Part shown: positions 44,811 through 53,175 of the stretch, piece after piece
Layout: each line of letters starts with the position of its first letter
How positions within the stretch are numbered: position 1 is the stretch's first letter
Assembly: GCF_044761665.1 (NCBI RefSeq)
Contig: NZ_JBIWCW010000017.1
Coordinates: 5,788-69,787, forward strand
DNA from: Peribacillus sp044761665
Lineage (GTDB): Bacteria > Bacillota > Bacilli > Bacillales > DSM-1321
Length of the DNA stretch: 64,000 nt
Direction of reading: 5' to 3'
Translations under genes and position numbers: made by a program
Notes under the pieces: generated by a model
What the model saw: only the letters and a program-made list of their open reading frames with translations
Told to the model about the DNA's origin: nothing
The model's database searches: none

Positions 44811-45410
44811 TTATATATCATCTTTGAACCGTTCAATAATGACGGGCTGGATCTGTTCTCCATCTATGGCTGCCAAAATGGTATCCCGGATCATACTCAT
44901 TCTGGCCACCATTGAACTCGGTTTGCCTTCAGGATTATCTTGACCATATGGAACGAAATAGATATCCTTTGCGGCCATCAGCCTCATTAAATTGACGCCA
45001 TTCAAACCAAGGGCATCGTTTGTTGAAATCGCAACCACTACCGGACGGTGATTTCTCATCGTCGCTTTTGCAGCCATAAGTACAGGCGAATCTGTAAGGG
45101 CATTAGCCATCTTACTCATCGAATTACCGGTCATCGGAGCGATAACCATGCAGTCAAGCGGCAATTTAGGTCCTAGTGGTTCTGCTTTGACGATCGTATC
45201 TACGGCATCATGTCCCGTCAATTTTTCGATTCGTGCAACCCAGTCTTCCCCATTTCCAAAGCGTGTTTCCGTATTTTGAACAGTAGATGTCACAACCGGA
45301 ATCACATCTGCTCCTTCATTTATAAGCTTCTCTATTTCTGGGAACACACTATCATATGTGCAATGCGACCCTGTCAATCCAAATCCAATCCGTTTACCTT
45401 GCAGACTCAT
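44811..45410 (-). CDS. spoVFB: Dipicolinate synthase subunit B
   Basis: 199 residues with a flavoprotein-type fold: GFGLTGSHCTYDSVFPEIEKL at the N terminus and VIAPMTGNSMSKMANALTDSPVLMAAKATMRNHRPVV, matching DpaB. With DpaA it converts a DapA-derived precursor to dipicolinic acid in the mother cell during sporulation. Its ATG overlaps the dpaA stop by four bases (ATGA). The mother-cell promoter must lie upstream of dpaA. Confidence 0.95.
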   Translation of the reverse strand: MSLQGKRIGFGLTGSHCTYDSVFPEIEKLINEGADVIPVVTSTVQNTETRFGNGEDWVARIEKLTGHDAVDTIVKAEPLGPKLPLDCMVIAPMTGNSMSKMANALTDSPVLMAAKATMRNHRPVVVAISTNDALGLNGVNLMRLMAAKDIYFVPYGQDNPEGKPSSMVARMSMIRDTILAAIDGEQIQPVIIERFKDDI

Positions 45411-46309
45411 ATCTTATTCCCCTTTCTTTTCATGAACTCGCCTTGAATCAATATTTCTAGCGCATTCGCTAATATTTGACCGGCAGTTTTTGGGGCTACA
45501 ATCCCCGGCAAGCTCGGCGCCAACAATGCCTTTATGCCCCTTTTTTCTGCATAACGAAAATCCGTCCCCCCAGGCTTTGAAGCAAGGTCAATAATCAATG
45601 TATGAACGGGCATGTTGGCCAGGACGTCTGCTGTAATGATTGGAAAAGGAATGGTATTAACGCAAATATCAACGGTTTTCATTTCGGATGCAAGATCATT
45701 CAAATGGAAAGGAGTGATTGCCATTTCAGTAATTCTGGCAATATCCTCGCTTTTTCTCGCCCCTACCTTCACCTTGGCACCAAGCGCTTGGAATGATCTA
45801 GCTACACTCATCCCAACCCTCCCAAGGCCAAGAACGGCAACATTCGAACCATGGATGGTGAAATCCGTATGCTGTATAGCCATCATGATTGCGCCCTCAA
45901 CGGTGGGGATTGAATTGTATATCGCTACATCATCTCGTTCAAATAAAAGAACGAGTTTGCGATCCGCTTCTTTAAATAGACGATCTAGATAATCATTACT
46001 GATTCCTGAATAGAATACACAATCTGCTGGAGTGTCTTTTATCATGGCCTCGGTCAAGAAGACATCTTCACTGGAAAAGATGGTTTCCACTTTTCCCGTT
46101 GAATCAGTCCCTCTGACTGGCAATATAACTGAATCTAGTTCCGTAAAATTTATATCTTCTAATTTTTCCTTAACCGCACCTGTAAACGCATGGTCAAGCT
46201 GTTCAAACCCTACTAAAAACAGCTTCGCATCCAGCTCAGTCAGTTTACGAACAACTTCCAGCTGACGTGCATCCCCACCAATTACAGCGATTTGCATGTC
46301 TGTGAGCAT
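45407..46309 (-). CDS. spoVFA: Dipicolinate synthase subunit A
   Basis: 300 residues from the ATG at 46309, preceded by AAGGTGA seven bases away; the upstream ten codons are not used. Rossmann motifs QIAVIGGDARQLEVVRKL at the N terminus and VAVLGLGRVGMSVARSFQALGAKVKVGARK in the middle resemble D-isomer dehydrogenases. It is the NAD(P)-binding subunit of dipicolinate synthase. The order dpaA-dpaB-asd-dapG-dapA keeps precursor supply and product synthesis in one transcript. The expected sigma-K promoter lies before 46310, but I cannot place it. Confidence 0.95.
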   Translation of the reverse strand: MLTDMQIAVIGGDARQLEVVRKLTELDAKLFLVGFEQLDHAFTGAVKEKLEDINFTELDSVILPVRGTDSTGKVETIFSSEDVFLTEAMIKDTPADCVFYSGISNDYLDRLFKEADRKLVLLFERDDVAIYNSIPTVEGAIMMAIQHTDFTIHGSNVAVLGLGRVGMSVARSFQALGAKVKVGARKSEDIARITEMAITPFHLNDLASEMKTVDICVNTIPFPIITADVLANMPVHTLIIDLASKPGGTDFRYAEKRGIKALLAPSLPGIVAPKTAGQILANALEILIQGEFMKRKGNKI

Positions 46310-46439
46310 TAAATCGTCACCTTCTTTATAAGAATCCAAACCACGCCTCGCCCATGATTCTCTTGAAGGCGATTTGTTATCCGATATTCATTCAGCTCAA
46401 TCCATCTTATGTGTTGAAATTGAGAACGGTGATTAGAAA

Positions 46440-46477
46440 AGCAAAAACGCCTAGAGCTTTCCCTGCTCAGGCGTTCA
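46440..46477 (-). terminator. Terminator of ymxH
   Basis: On the minus strand AACGCCT-GAGC pairs with GCTC-T-AGGCGTT (plus 46446-46457 with 46465-46475) and is followed by TTTGCTTTTC. It separates ymxH from dpaA. Confidence 0.87.
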
Positions 46478-46502
46478 TTAGGGTTATTACTTCAACCTCC
46501 CA

Positions 46503-46781
46503 TTATCCGTCCAACTGTTCTCCTTCTTTAACCGTTTCAACTTCAAGCCCTTCCCTAAAATCGATGATGAGCATATCCGTTCCCACTTTTTTAATATGAT
46601 TCCACGGGACCCTGACTTCACTCCCATTTCTGAAGAGTCCAAACCATTTCACTGAGGGGATGATCAAAGTGGTAATTTGTCCAGTTTCGTCAAATTCCAA
46701 ATCCGTCTGTCCGAGAATCCCTAATCGTTCTGCCCTGTTCACGTCGACAATCTCTTTTCCACTTAATTCACTCAGTCTCAA
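46503..46781 (-). CDS. ymxH: YlmC/YmxH family sporulation protein
   Basis: 92 residues, a PRC-barrel-like fold: RLSELSGKEIVDVNRAERLGILGQTDLEFDE, then PWNHIKKVGTDMLIIDFREG. It starts at a TTG (46781) with a GGGGAGTAGGA RBS. The YlmC/YmxH family is annotated as sporulation-related, with unknown mechanism. It lies between mlpA and dpaA, as in other Bacillus species. Confidence 0.88.
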   Translation of the reverse strand: MRLSELSGKEIVDVNRAERLGILGQTDLEFDETGQITTLIIPSVKWFGLFRNGSEVRVPWNHIKKVGTDMLIIDFREGLEVETVKEGEQLDG

Positions 46782-46879
46782 TTCCTACTCCCCCTTTTTT
46801 TCTTCTTAATCCCATCTATATCCGAAATTTGAGGAACTTAGAAGGCATTCTTGAAAATAGTCGTCCCTCCCCTTTCCAT

Positions 46880-46919
46880 AAAAAAACCTGCTCTCCCATT
46901 GGTAAACAGAAGAACAGGT
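46880..46919 (-). terminator. Terminator of mlpA
   Basis: On the minus strand ACCTGTTCT (plus 46911-46919) pairs with AGAGCAGGT (plus 46886-46894) with one G-T pair and is followed by seven T. It lies eleven bases after the mlpA stop codon. Confidence 0.87.
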
Positions 46920-46929
46920 CAGTAAATAT

Positions 46930-48156
46930 TTATTTATCCCAATTTTCCAAAGGGCTTACTAACGATAAAGAGTGTTCGGTGAAGATTTGGTTTGCTAAAT
47001 CATTAACACTATCTTCCGTCACTTCATCAATTTTAACGATGATATCATCAAGTGAACGATGTTCTCCTAACATTAACTCGTTCTTGCCATTACGGCTCAT
47101 GCGGCTGTTAGTGCTTTCAAGGCTCAACATCAAGCTACCTTTCAGTTGTTCCTTACTATTCCGCAATTCTTTTTCTGTGATACCGTCTCTTTTCAGCGTA
47201 TCCAGTGTCTCCTGAATCGTTTCATATAAACTGTCTAGCTGGCTTGTACCCGTACCACCATAAACGGTCACTAAACCTGTGTCCTGGTAGCTTGAATGAT
47301 AGGAATACACCGAGTATGCCAAGCCACGTTGTTCCCGGACCTCCTGGAATAGACGGCTGCTCATGCTGCCTCCAAGGATATTATTCAATGTGACTAAACT
47401 GTAGGTTTTATCATTTCCGATTTCCAATCCTTTGAAGCCAAGGCATAGATGTGCTTGTTCAGTCTCTTTTTTACGTGTGATTCTATTTTCATGGAATGCT
47501 GGCTTCACCAATTCCAAACGGTCTTCCCCACCTTGATATGAACCAAAGTAACTTTCCACTTCCTGAATCAACTTCTCGTCCACATTTCCGGCAATGGAGA
47601 TGACAACTTTATCAGGCGTGTACATATCATGAACATATTTCTTTAGTGTCTCACTATTGAAGGTTTCCAACGTACTTTCCGTACCAAGGATCGGATAGCC
47701 AAGAGGATGATTTTCATATACTGCCTTGCTTAAAAGGTCATGTACGATATCATCCGGTGTATCGTCATACATTTTGATTTCTTCATAGACGACATTCTTC
47801 TCTTTTTTCAATTCTTCCTCATCAAACGTGGAGTTGAAGAACATATCAGCAAGAATTTCAAGTGCATAGCTCGCATGGTTATCCATGACTTTTGCATAGT
47901 AACATGTATATTCTTTTGAAGTGAATGCATTTACTTGCCCGCCAATGCTATCGAAAGACTCCGCGATTTCACGTGCGTTCCTCGTAGTCGTTCCTTTGAA
48001 AAACATGTGTTCAAGAAAATGGGATACACCATTCAGTTCCGGTGTTTCATTCCGAGAACCCGTCTTAATCCAAACCCCAATCGCTGCTGAACGTACTGTT
48101 GGAATATTCTCCAATACTATTCTTACTCCATTTTGACACGTATATTTCTTAATCAA
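46930..48156 (-). CDS. mlpA: M16 processing peptidase MlpA (YmxG)
   Basis: 408 residues with the inverted zinc motif HFLEH at 46-50 and the distal Glu in EEELKKEKNVVYEEIKMYDD. Later, NILGGSMSSRLFQEVREQRGLAYSVYSY is the Arg/Tyr substrate-binding region. It starts at a TTG (48156) eight bases after GGGAGG. It is related to mitochondrial processing peptidase beta subunits. In B. subtilis it influences aprE expression. Unlike ymfH, it has no inactive partner gene beside it, so it is probably a homodimer. Confidence 0.93.
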   Translation of the reverse strand: MIKKYTCQNGVRIVLENIPTVRSAAIGVWIKTGSRNETPELNGVSHFLEHMFFKGTTTRNAREIAESFDSIGGQVNAFTSKEYTCYYAKVMDNHASYALEILADMFFNSTFDEEELKKEKNVVYEEIKMYDDTPDDIVHDLLSKAVYENHPLGYPILGTESTLETFNSETLKKYVHDMYTPDKVVISIAGNVDEKLIQEVESYFGSYQGGEDRLELVKPAFHENRITRKKETEQAHLCLGFKGLEIGNDKTYSLVTLNNILGGSMSSRLFQEVREQRGLAYSVYSYHSSYQDTGLVTVYGGTGTSQLDSLYETIQETLDTLKRDGITEKELRNSKEQLKGSLMLSLESTNSRMSRNGKNELMLGEHRSLDDIIVKIDEVTEDSVNDLANQIFTEHSLSLVSPLENWDK

Positions 48157-48201
48157 CTAACATTCCTCCCAATCATCTATGCTGCTATCGTAACCAAAGC
48201 G

Positions 48202-49161
48202 TTACGGATTCAAACGTTCTTCACTAACTGCTTCTGAAACTTTAACAACTTCTAAGTCTTTCTTCTCTATGTTAATAATTAACGTCTCCAAAGATTTAGC
48301 TGTAGACTCTGTCGGATGCATTAAAATGAAAGCTCCTGGGTGTACTTTGGAAAGCACCCTTTGTTGAAGGACCTCGGGACTTGGCTTTTGCCAGTCTATC
48401 GTATCTACGCTCCACATCACGGTACCCATGCCTAAAGAATTCGCTATGGTGACAGTCTCACTTCGGTAGCTTCCGCTTGGCGGGGCGAACCAGTTCATTT
48501 TCACACCCGTCACGGCCTCCACGACTTCATTCGTCTTATTTATTTCCTCACGTGTAGCCTGTGCCGAAATGTTTTGCATATTAGGGTGTGAGTAGGAATG
48601 ATTTCCGATTTCATGACCGCCATCCACGATCATTTTTGCAAATTCAGGATTGTTTTTAGTCCATCTGCCTTCAAGAAAAAATGTTGCTTTGACGTTATGT
48701 TTTTTTAATACAGCCAACATATCTTGTAAGTATTCATTCCCCCAAGCTACATTGATTAAAAATGACACAACCTGCTTCTCGGGATGGGCCCGGTAAATGG
48801 GCGCTGGCTCAAGATCCTTTAAGTGGACCTTTGGGGGAACTTGATCAAATACAAGCTTATCCTTATCGAATTGGTCCTCCTTCTTCATCGCTTTATACGA
48901 ATCCTGGATATTTACCTTCAGGCCATTGTAACCTGGAACGGTCTTCCAAACCGAATCTATTCGGGCATTTTGTGGTGCAATCTCATATTTTTTAGATGAT
49001 TCTTTTATTTGAATAAGAAGTTCATCTTCCTGCTTCATGGTAGCCACTGAACGATCTGTTAAATGGGTCAAATAAATTTGTGTATATGGATTTTGCACTA
49101 ATAACCATGATATACCTGCTATGGCACTTATCGCAACTATCTGCTTCCATTTATTATTCAT
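48202..49161 (-). CDS. ylxY: Polysaccharide deacetylase-like protein YlxY (catalytic Asp missing)
   Basis: 319 residues. An N-terminal membrane anchor (IVAISAIAGISWLLVQN) exports the NodB-fold domain. Motif 2 is present (HSYSHP, His188 and His192), and VKATFFLEGRW and MHPTESTA fit the family, but where motif 1 should read TFDDGP the sequence is LINVAWGNE, so the catalytic and metal-binding Asp pair is absent. Deacetylation activity is therefore doubtful; it may be a wall-binding or structural protein. It lies between pnp and mlpA. Confidence 0.9.
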   Translation of the reverse strand: MNNKWKQIVAISAIAGISWLLVQNPYTQIYLTHLTDRSVATMKQEDELLIQIKESSKKYEIAPQNARIDSVWKTVPGYNGLKVNIQDSYKAMKKEDQFDKDKLVFDQVPPKVHLKDLEPAPIYRAHPEKQVVSFLINVAWGNEYLQDMLAVLKKHNVKATFFLEGRWTKNNPEFAKMIVDGGHEIGNHSYSHPNMQNISAQATREEINKTNEVVEAVTGVKMNWFAPPSGSYRSETVTIANSLGMGTVMWSVDTIDWQKPSPEVLQQRVLSKVHPGAFILMHPTESTAKSLETLIINIEKKDLEVVKVSEAVSEERLNP

Positions 49162-49265
49162 TTTTTACGCCCCCTTCATACAGAAATGTATGAAGAAAAA
49201 GGACAAGGTAGAACATGACACCTTTTAATTGCTAAAATCCTTATATATAGGGCGAAAACTTTTGA

Positions 49266-49305
49266 AACAAAAAAAGCATGCAGGTCCATGAAGGAACCGC
49301 ATGCC
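49266..49305 (-). terminator. Terminator of pnp
   Basis: On the minus strand GCATGCGGTTCC and GGACCTGCATGC (plus 49293-49304 and 49276-49287) pair over about eleven of twelve bases around a five-base loop, followed by seven T. Confidence 0.92.
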
Positions 49306-49320
49306 GATTATTCTTTTTTC

Positions 49321-51438
49321 TTATGATTGAGAAGGATTAGCTGCCTCTTTTTGTTCTTTAAGAACAGCTTTACGAGAAAGGTTAACCCTACCTTGTTTGT
49401 CAATCTCAGTAACCTTTACTAATAATTCATCGCCAAGCGAAACGACATCTTCCACTTTGCCGACTCTTTCTTCAGCCAATTCAGAAATATGGACTAAACC
49501 ATCTTTACCATTGAATATTTCCACGAAGCAACCGAATTTTTCGATACGTTTAACTTTACCTAGGTAAAGTTCACCCACCACGACTTCACGTACGATATCT
49601 TCAATGATTTTTTTAGCTTTTTCGATCATAGGCTCATCCGTAGAAGAAATGAATACCGTACCATCTTGTTCGATATCGATCTTCACGCCGGTCTCTTCAA
49701 TGATTTTATTGATATGTTTACCGCTCGGTCCAATAACATCACGGATTTTGTCCGGATTGATAGTCATCGTAACGATTTTCGGAGCATATTTAGACAACTT
49801 CTCACGCGGTTGATTGATTGTAGCAATCATCGAGTCCAGGATATGCATCCGGCCTTTTTTAGCTTGAAGCAATGCTTCCTCTAGGATTTCTCTTGAAAGA
49901 CCATCGATTTTGATATCCATTTGAAGGGCAGTAACACCTTTAGACGTTCCAGCCACTTTAAAGTCCATATCGCCTAGGTGATCTTCCATGCCTTGAATAT
50001 CCGTTAAGATTGTATAATGCTCTCCTGTTTTTACAAGACCCATTGCGATACCTGCAACCGGTGCTTTCAATGGAACACCCGCATCCATCATAGCAAGCGT
50101 ACTAGCACAGATACTTGCTTGTGATGTTGATCCATTAGATTCAAGGACTTCAGATACAAGTCTGATTGTATAAGGGAAGTCTTTATCGCTTGGAATGACT
50201 GGTTCCAATGCTCTTTCACCAAGTGCACCGTGACCGATTTCACGACGGCCTGCTCCGCGGATCGGACCTGTTTCCCCAACACTGAAATGTGGGAAATTAT
50301 AATGGTGCATAAAGCGTTTAGACTCTTCGGTTCCTAGCCCGTCCAAAATCTGTACATCTCCTAGTGCACCCAATGTACAAATGGATAATGCTTGTGTTTG
50401 TCCACGTGTGAACAATCCAGAACCATGAGTACGTGGCAAGATCGTAACTTCAGAAGATAATGGTCTGATCTCATCTGGATTACGGCCATCCGGACGAACT
50501 TTTTCTTCCGTGATCAAACGGCGGACTTCGGATTTAACCAATTTATTTAAAATTTCTTTAATTTGTTTAAGTTTTTCTTCATCAGTTTCTTCTTCATACT
50601 TAGCTAACACACCGTCTTTAACCTCTTTGATGGCGGCTTCACGTGCATGTTTTTCCTGAACTTGTACAGCTTTGTTAAGGTCTGCTTCACATAGGCCCTT
50701 CACTTCTGCTTCAAGTTCTGCATCGACTTTATACAAAGTGATTTGTAGTTTTTCCTTACCGATTTCAGCAACGATTTTTTCTTGGAATGCAATAACCTTC
50801 TTGATTTCGTCATGACCAAACATGATTGCTTCAAGCATTGTTTCTTCAGGTACTTCATTCGCTCCAGCTTCAACCATATTGATTGCATCTTTCGTTCCAG
50901 CAACCGTTAAGTTGATGTCACTTTTCGCAAGTTGGTCAACAGTGGGATTAATGATGAATTCATTATTGATTCTTCCCACTACTACACCCGCGATTGGTCC
51001 TTCAAATGGAATGTCGGAAACGGAAAGTGCAAGGGATGAACCTAGCATAGCAGCCATTTCTGTAGAACAATCTTGATCAACACTCATAACCATGCTGATG
51101 ATTTGGACGTCGTTCCTGAAACCATCCGCAAATAGTGGGCGGATTGGGCGGTCAATTAGACGGCTTGCCAAAATTGCACGTTCACTAGGTCTGCCTTCAC
51201 GTTTAATGAAGCCTCCTGGAATTTTACCGACTGCATACAGTCTTTCTTCGTAATTGACTGTCAACGGGAAAAAGTCGACATTTCTAGGTTCTTTAGAAGC
51301 AGTTGCTGTACTTAAGACAGCTGTTTCGCCATAACGGACTAAAACGGCTCCGTTCGCTTGTTTGGCCAACTGACCGATTTCTACCGTTACATTACGGCCG
51401 GCCCAGTCAAATGAATACGTATGTTTTTCCTGTCCCAT
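49321..51438 (-). CDS. pnpA: Polynucleotide phosphorylase
   Basis: 705 residues: two RNase PH-like domains (FFPLTVNYEERLYAVGKIPGGFIKREGRPS, and the catalytic second half GRREIGHGALGERALEPVIP and LTDIQGMEDHLGDMDFKVAGT), then KH (DVIGPSGKHINKIIEETG) and S1 (LGKVKRIEKFGCFVEIFNGKDGLVHISEL) RNA-binding domains. It degrades RNA 3' to 5' with phosphate. Ordered after rpsO as in most bacteria, but a terminator, a structured segment and a possible promoter separate the two. RBS AGAGGGG. Confidence 0.97.
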   Translation of the reverse strand: MGQEKHTYSFDWAGRNVTVEIGQLAKQANGAVLVRYGETAVLSTATASKEPRNVDFFPLTVNYEERLYAVGKIPGGFIKREGRPSERAILASRLIDRPIRPLFADGFRNDVQIISMVMSVDQDCSTEMAAMLGSSLALSVSDIPFEGPIAGVVVGRINNEFIINPTVDQLAKSDINLTVAGTKDAINMVEAGANEVPEETMLEAIMFGHDEIKKVIAFQEKIVAEIGKEKLQITLYKVDAELEAEVKGLCEADLNKAVQVQEKHAREAAIKEVKDGVLAKYEEETDEEKLKQIKEILNKLVKSEVRRLITEEKVRPDGRNPDEIRPLSSEVTILPRTHGSGLFTRGQTQALSICTLGALGDVQILDGLGTEESKRFMHHYNFPHFSVGETGPIRGAGRREIGHGALGERALEPVIPSDKDFPYTIRLVSEVLESNGSTSQASICASTLAMMDAGVPLKAPVAGIAMGLVKTGEHYTILTDIQGMEDHLGDMDFKVAGTSKGVTALQMDIKIDGLSREILEEALLQAKKGRMHILDSMIATINQPREKLSKYAPKIVTMTINPDKIRDVIGPSGKHINKIIEETGVKIDIEQDGTVFISSTDEPMIEKAKKIIEDIVREVVVGELYLGKVKRIEKFGCFVEIFNGKDGLVHISELAEERVGKVEDVVSLGDELLVKVTEIDKQGRVNLSRKAVLKEQKEAANPSQS

Positions 51439-51507
51439 TTATTAAACCCCTCTCTGAATCTTCGCTTTTAGAGGCTTAGTTTACCTAAACCCGTATTAAT
51501 TTAAATC

Positions 51508-51534
51508 ATTATATGTGAAAGTAATTGAACTCAA
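51508..51534 (-). promoter_or_regulatory. Possible pnp promoter
   Basis: On the minus strand TATAAT (plus 51508-51513) is preceded by TTGAGT (plus 51529-51534), with a short 15-base spacer. The -10 is perfect but the spacing is poor. Start would be about 70 bases before the pnp ATG. Confidence 0.4.
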
Positions 51535-51644
51535 GTTAAAACCAAACTATCACTATTATGCACGAAAAAAACATGTGTTAACAGTAATATGAATAAAAAT
51601 TTATTCATTCAATTATGTATATATCTTAATCATTTATGAGTAGA

Positions 51645-51690
51645 AAAAAACCCGGCGGTTGCCGAGTCCAAAGGACGATGGCTTAGCCTA
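51645..51690 (-). ncRNA. Structured segment with a second terminator between rpsO and pnp
   Basis: Downstream of the rpsO terminator the minus strand reads GGCTAAGCC, GTCC-TTT-GGAC and CTCGGC-AACC-GCCGGG in succession, three small hairpins, the last followed by seven T (plus 51647-51667). The final hairpin is a standard intrinsic terminator, and the earlier ones resemble a compact folded leader or a small RNA. I could not match it to a riboswitch class that I know. Confidence 0.4.
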
Positions 51691-51724
51691 AAACAGAAAG
51701 CGTCCAAATCATTTGAATAACATT

Positions 51725-51752
51725 AAAAAAGCGGGAAATTTCCCGCTTTTTT
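51725..51752 (-). terminator. Terminator of rpsO
   Basis: A perfect 28-base palindrome (arms of fourteen, A6 and T6 ends) lies nine bases after the rpsO stop codon; it could act in both directions. Confidence 0.95.
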
Positions 51753-51761
51753 TTGAAAAAA

Positions 51762-52031
51762 TTATCTACGTAGACCTAATGTGTTGATAAGTGTACGGTA
51801 ACGCGTAACGTCTTTATTACGTAGGTAAGTTAAAAGATTACGACGTTTACCTACCATTTTAAGAAGACCGCGACGTGAATGGTGATCTTTTTTGTGTGTG
51901 CGTAAGTGACCGTTCAAGTTGTTGATTTCTTCTGTTAATACTGCGATTTGAACTTCTGGAGATCCAGTGTCAGTATCGTGAGTTCTGAACTCAGCGATAA
52001 GTTCGTTTTTGCGTTCTTGTGTAATAGCCAT
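51762..52031 (-). CDS. rpsO: 30S ribosomal protein S15
   Basis: 89 residues from the ATG at 52031 with a TTAGGAGG RBS; eleven more in-frame codons upstream overlap the RBS and are excluded. MAITQERKNELIAEFRTHDTDTGSPEVQIA and GLLKMVGKRRNLLTYL are the S15 hallmarks. It binds the 16S rRNA three-way junction early in 30S assembly. It has its own promoter and a structured leader, so autoregulation is likely. Confidence 0.98.
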   Translation of the reverse strand: MAITQERKNELIAEFRTHDTDTGSPEVQIAVLTEEINNLNGHLRTHKKDHHSRRGLLKMVGKRRNLLTYLRNKDVTRYRTLINTLGLRR

Positions 52032-52039
52032 GTTATTAT

Positions 52040-52112
52040 TCCTCCTAAAATTCTGTAAAATCACCTATTACCGAGCCAGCGTCGGAGTCTCGACTAGCCA
52101 AGCAATGGTTAT
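52040..52112 (-). promoter_or_regulatory. Structured rpsO leader, candidate S15-binding autoregulatory element
   Basis: Between the predicted transcription start (near 52121) and the rpsO RBS, the minus strand is locally G+C-rich and self-complementary (GTCG...CGAC at the core, with GGCT/GCTGGCTCGG flanks), in contrast to its A+T-rich surroundings. Several Bacillus-type rpsO leaders fold into a junction that binds S15 and represses translation. Identity as such an element is inferred from position and structure only. Confidence 0.45.
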
Positions 52113-52127
52113 TTTCATACATACAAT

Positions 52128-52156
52128 AGAATACATGCTTTTCGTTAAAATTGCAA
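52128..52156 (-). promoter_or_regulatory. Sigma-A promoter of rpsO
   Basis: On the minus strand TTGCAA (plus 52151-52156) is 17 bases from TATTCT (plus 52128-52133); each matches consensus at four of six positions. Confidence 0.5.
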
Positions 52157-52190
52157 GTATTGTCTTCTATTCTTTAGCTTTCTTACTTTT

Positions 52191-53141
52191 TCACGCGTTC
52201 AATTCTAGAAAATAGGCTTGCGCATTTTGCTTGTCGGTTTCAATCTGGGTGACCAATTCTTCAAGCCCCGAAAATTTCTGCTCACTTCTTAACCTGATAT
52301 GCCACTCGACTGACACCTGTTGTCCGTAAATATCCCCTGTAAATCCTAAAGCATGGACTTCAACGGTAGGATATTTAGGTTTTTCTTCATGGAACGTCGG
52401 CTTATAACCAACATTGCACACCCCATCATACCAGAAGCCATTTATTTTAATCCTGACTGCATATACGCCTGGAGCGGGAAATATGTAATCATCACTCACT
52501 TCAATATTGGCAGTCGGGAACCCGAGCTTTCTCCCCCGCTTTTCACCATGGACCACAAGACCCTTCGTTGAATAGCGCCGGCCAGCCAGATGATAGAAAT
52601 CAAAAAAGTCACCGTTGCTGAGTGTCTCCCTGATTCTCGTGGAACTCACCTTATCATCCTCAAAGGTCTGCTTTGCAACGACAGTTTGACTAAACCGTCC
52701 TTGGGCGTATACGGGCAGTTCTTCCATGGTTCCTTTGCCATAACGACCGTATGAATAGTCAAAACCAGCCACAACATGACGGACATTAAGGCCCACTATA
52801 TAGTCGTTGACGAACTCCTCAGGTAGCATAGAAGCAAATTCCTTACTGAAGTGGACGACAAATAAATAATCGATTTCCATCGTTTCTATGATCTTTATCT
52901 TATCTTCAAGTGGTGTGATATAACGGATACTTCCCGTTTTCTTCCCTAATACTACGGAAGGATGCGGATCAAATGTCATGACAGCTGACAAAAGATTCAT
53001 TTCATGAGCTTTTTGCTTGGCGGTTTGGATGACAGTTTGATGTCCTTTATGAATGCCATCAAAAAACCCAAGGGCCATGACGAGCTCAGGGAAGTCATCC
53101 GGTTTAAATTGATGAGGATGCTCTAATGCAATCACTTTCAC
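52191..53141 (-). CDS. ribF: Bifunctional riboflavin kinase / FAD synthetase
   Basis: 316 residues starting at GTG 53141 with AGGAGA seven bases upstream. The N-terminal FAD synthetase domain has LGFFDGIHKGHQTVI and SSTRIRE motifs. The C-terminal riboflavin kinase domain has HGEKRGRKLGFPTANIE. It makes FMN and then FAD. It lies directly downstream of truB (34 bases), the usual order in Bacillus, and upstream of the separately promoted rpsO. Confidence 0.96.
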   Translation of the reverse strand: MKVIALEHPHQFKPDDFPELVMALGFFDGIHKGHQTVIQTAKQKAHEMNLLSAVMTFDPHPSVVLGKKTGSIRYITPLEDKIKIIETMEIDYLFVVHFSKEFASMLPEEFVNDYIVGLNVRHVVAGFDYSYGRYGKGTMEELPVYAQGRFSQTVVAKQTFEDDKVSSTRIRETLSNGDFFDFYHLAGRRYSTKGLVVHGEKRGRKLGFPTANIEVSDDYIFPAPGVYAVRIKINGFWYDGVCNVGYKPTFHEEKPKYPTVEVHALGFTGDIYGQQVSVEWHIRLRSEQKFSGLEELVTQIETDKQNAQAYFLELNA

Positions 53142-53175
53142 CTTTCAATCTCCTCTTTCCGACGGCAAAAACGGT

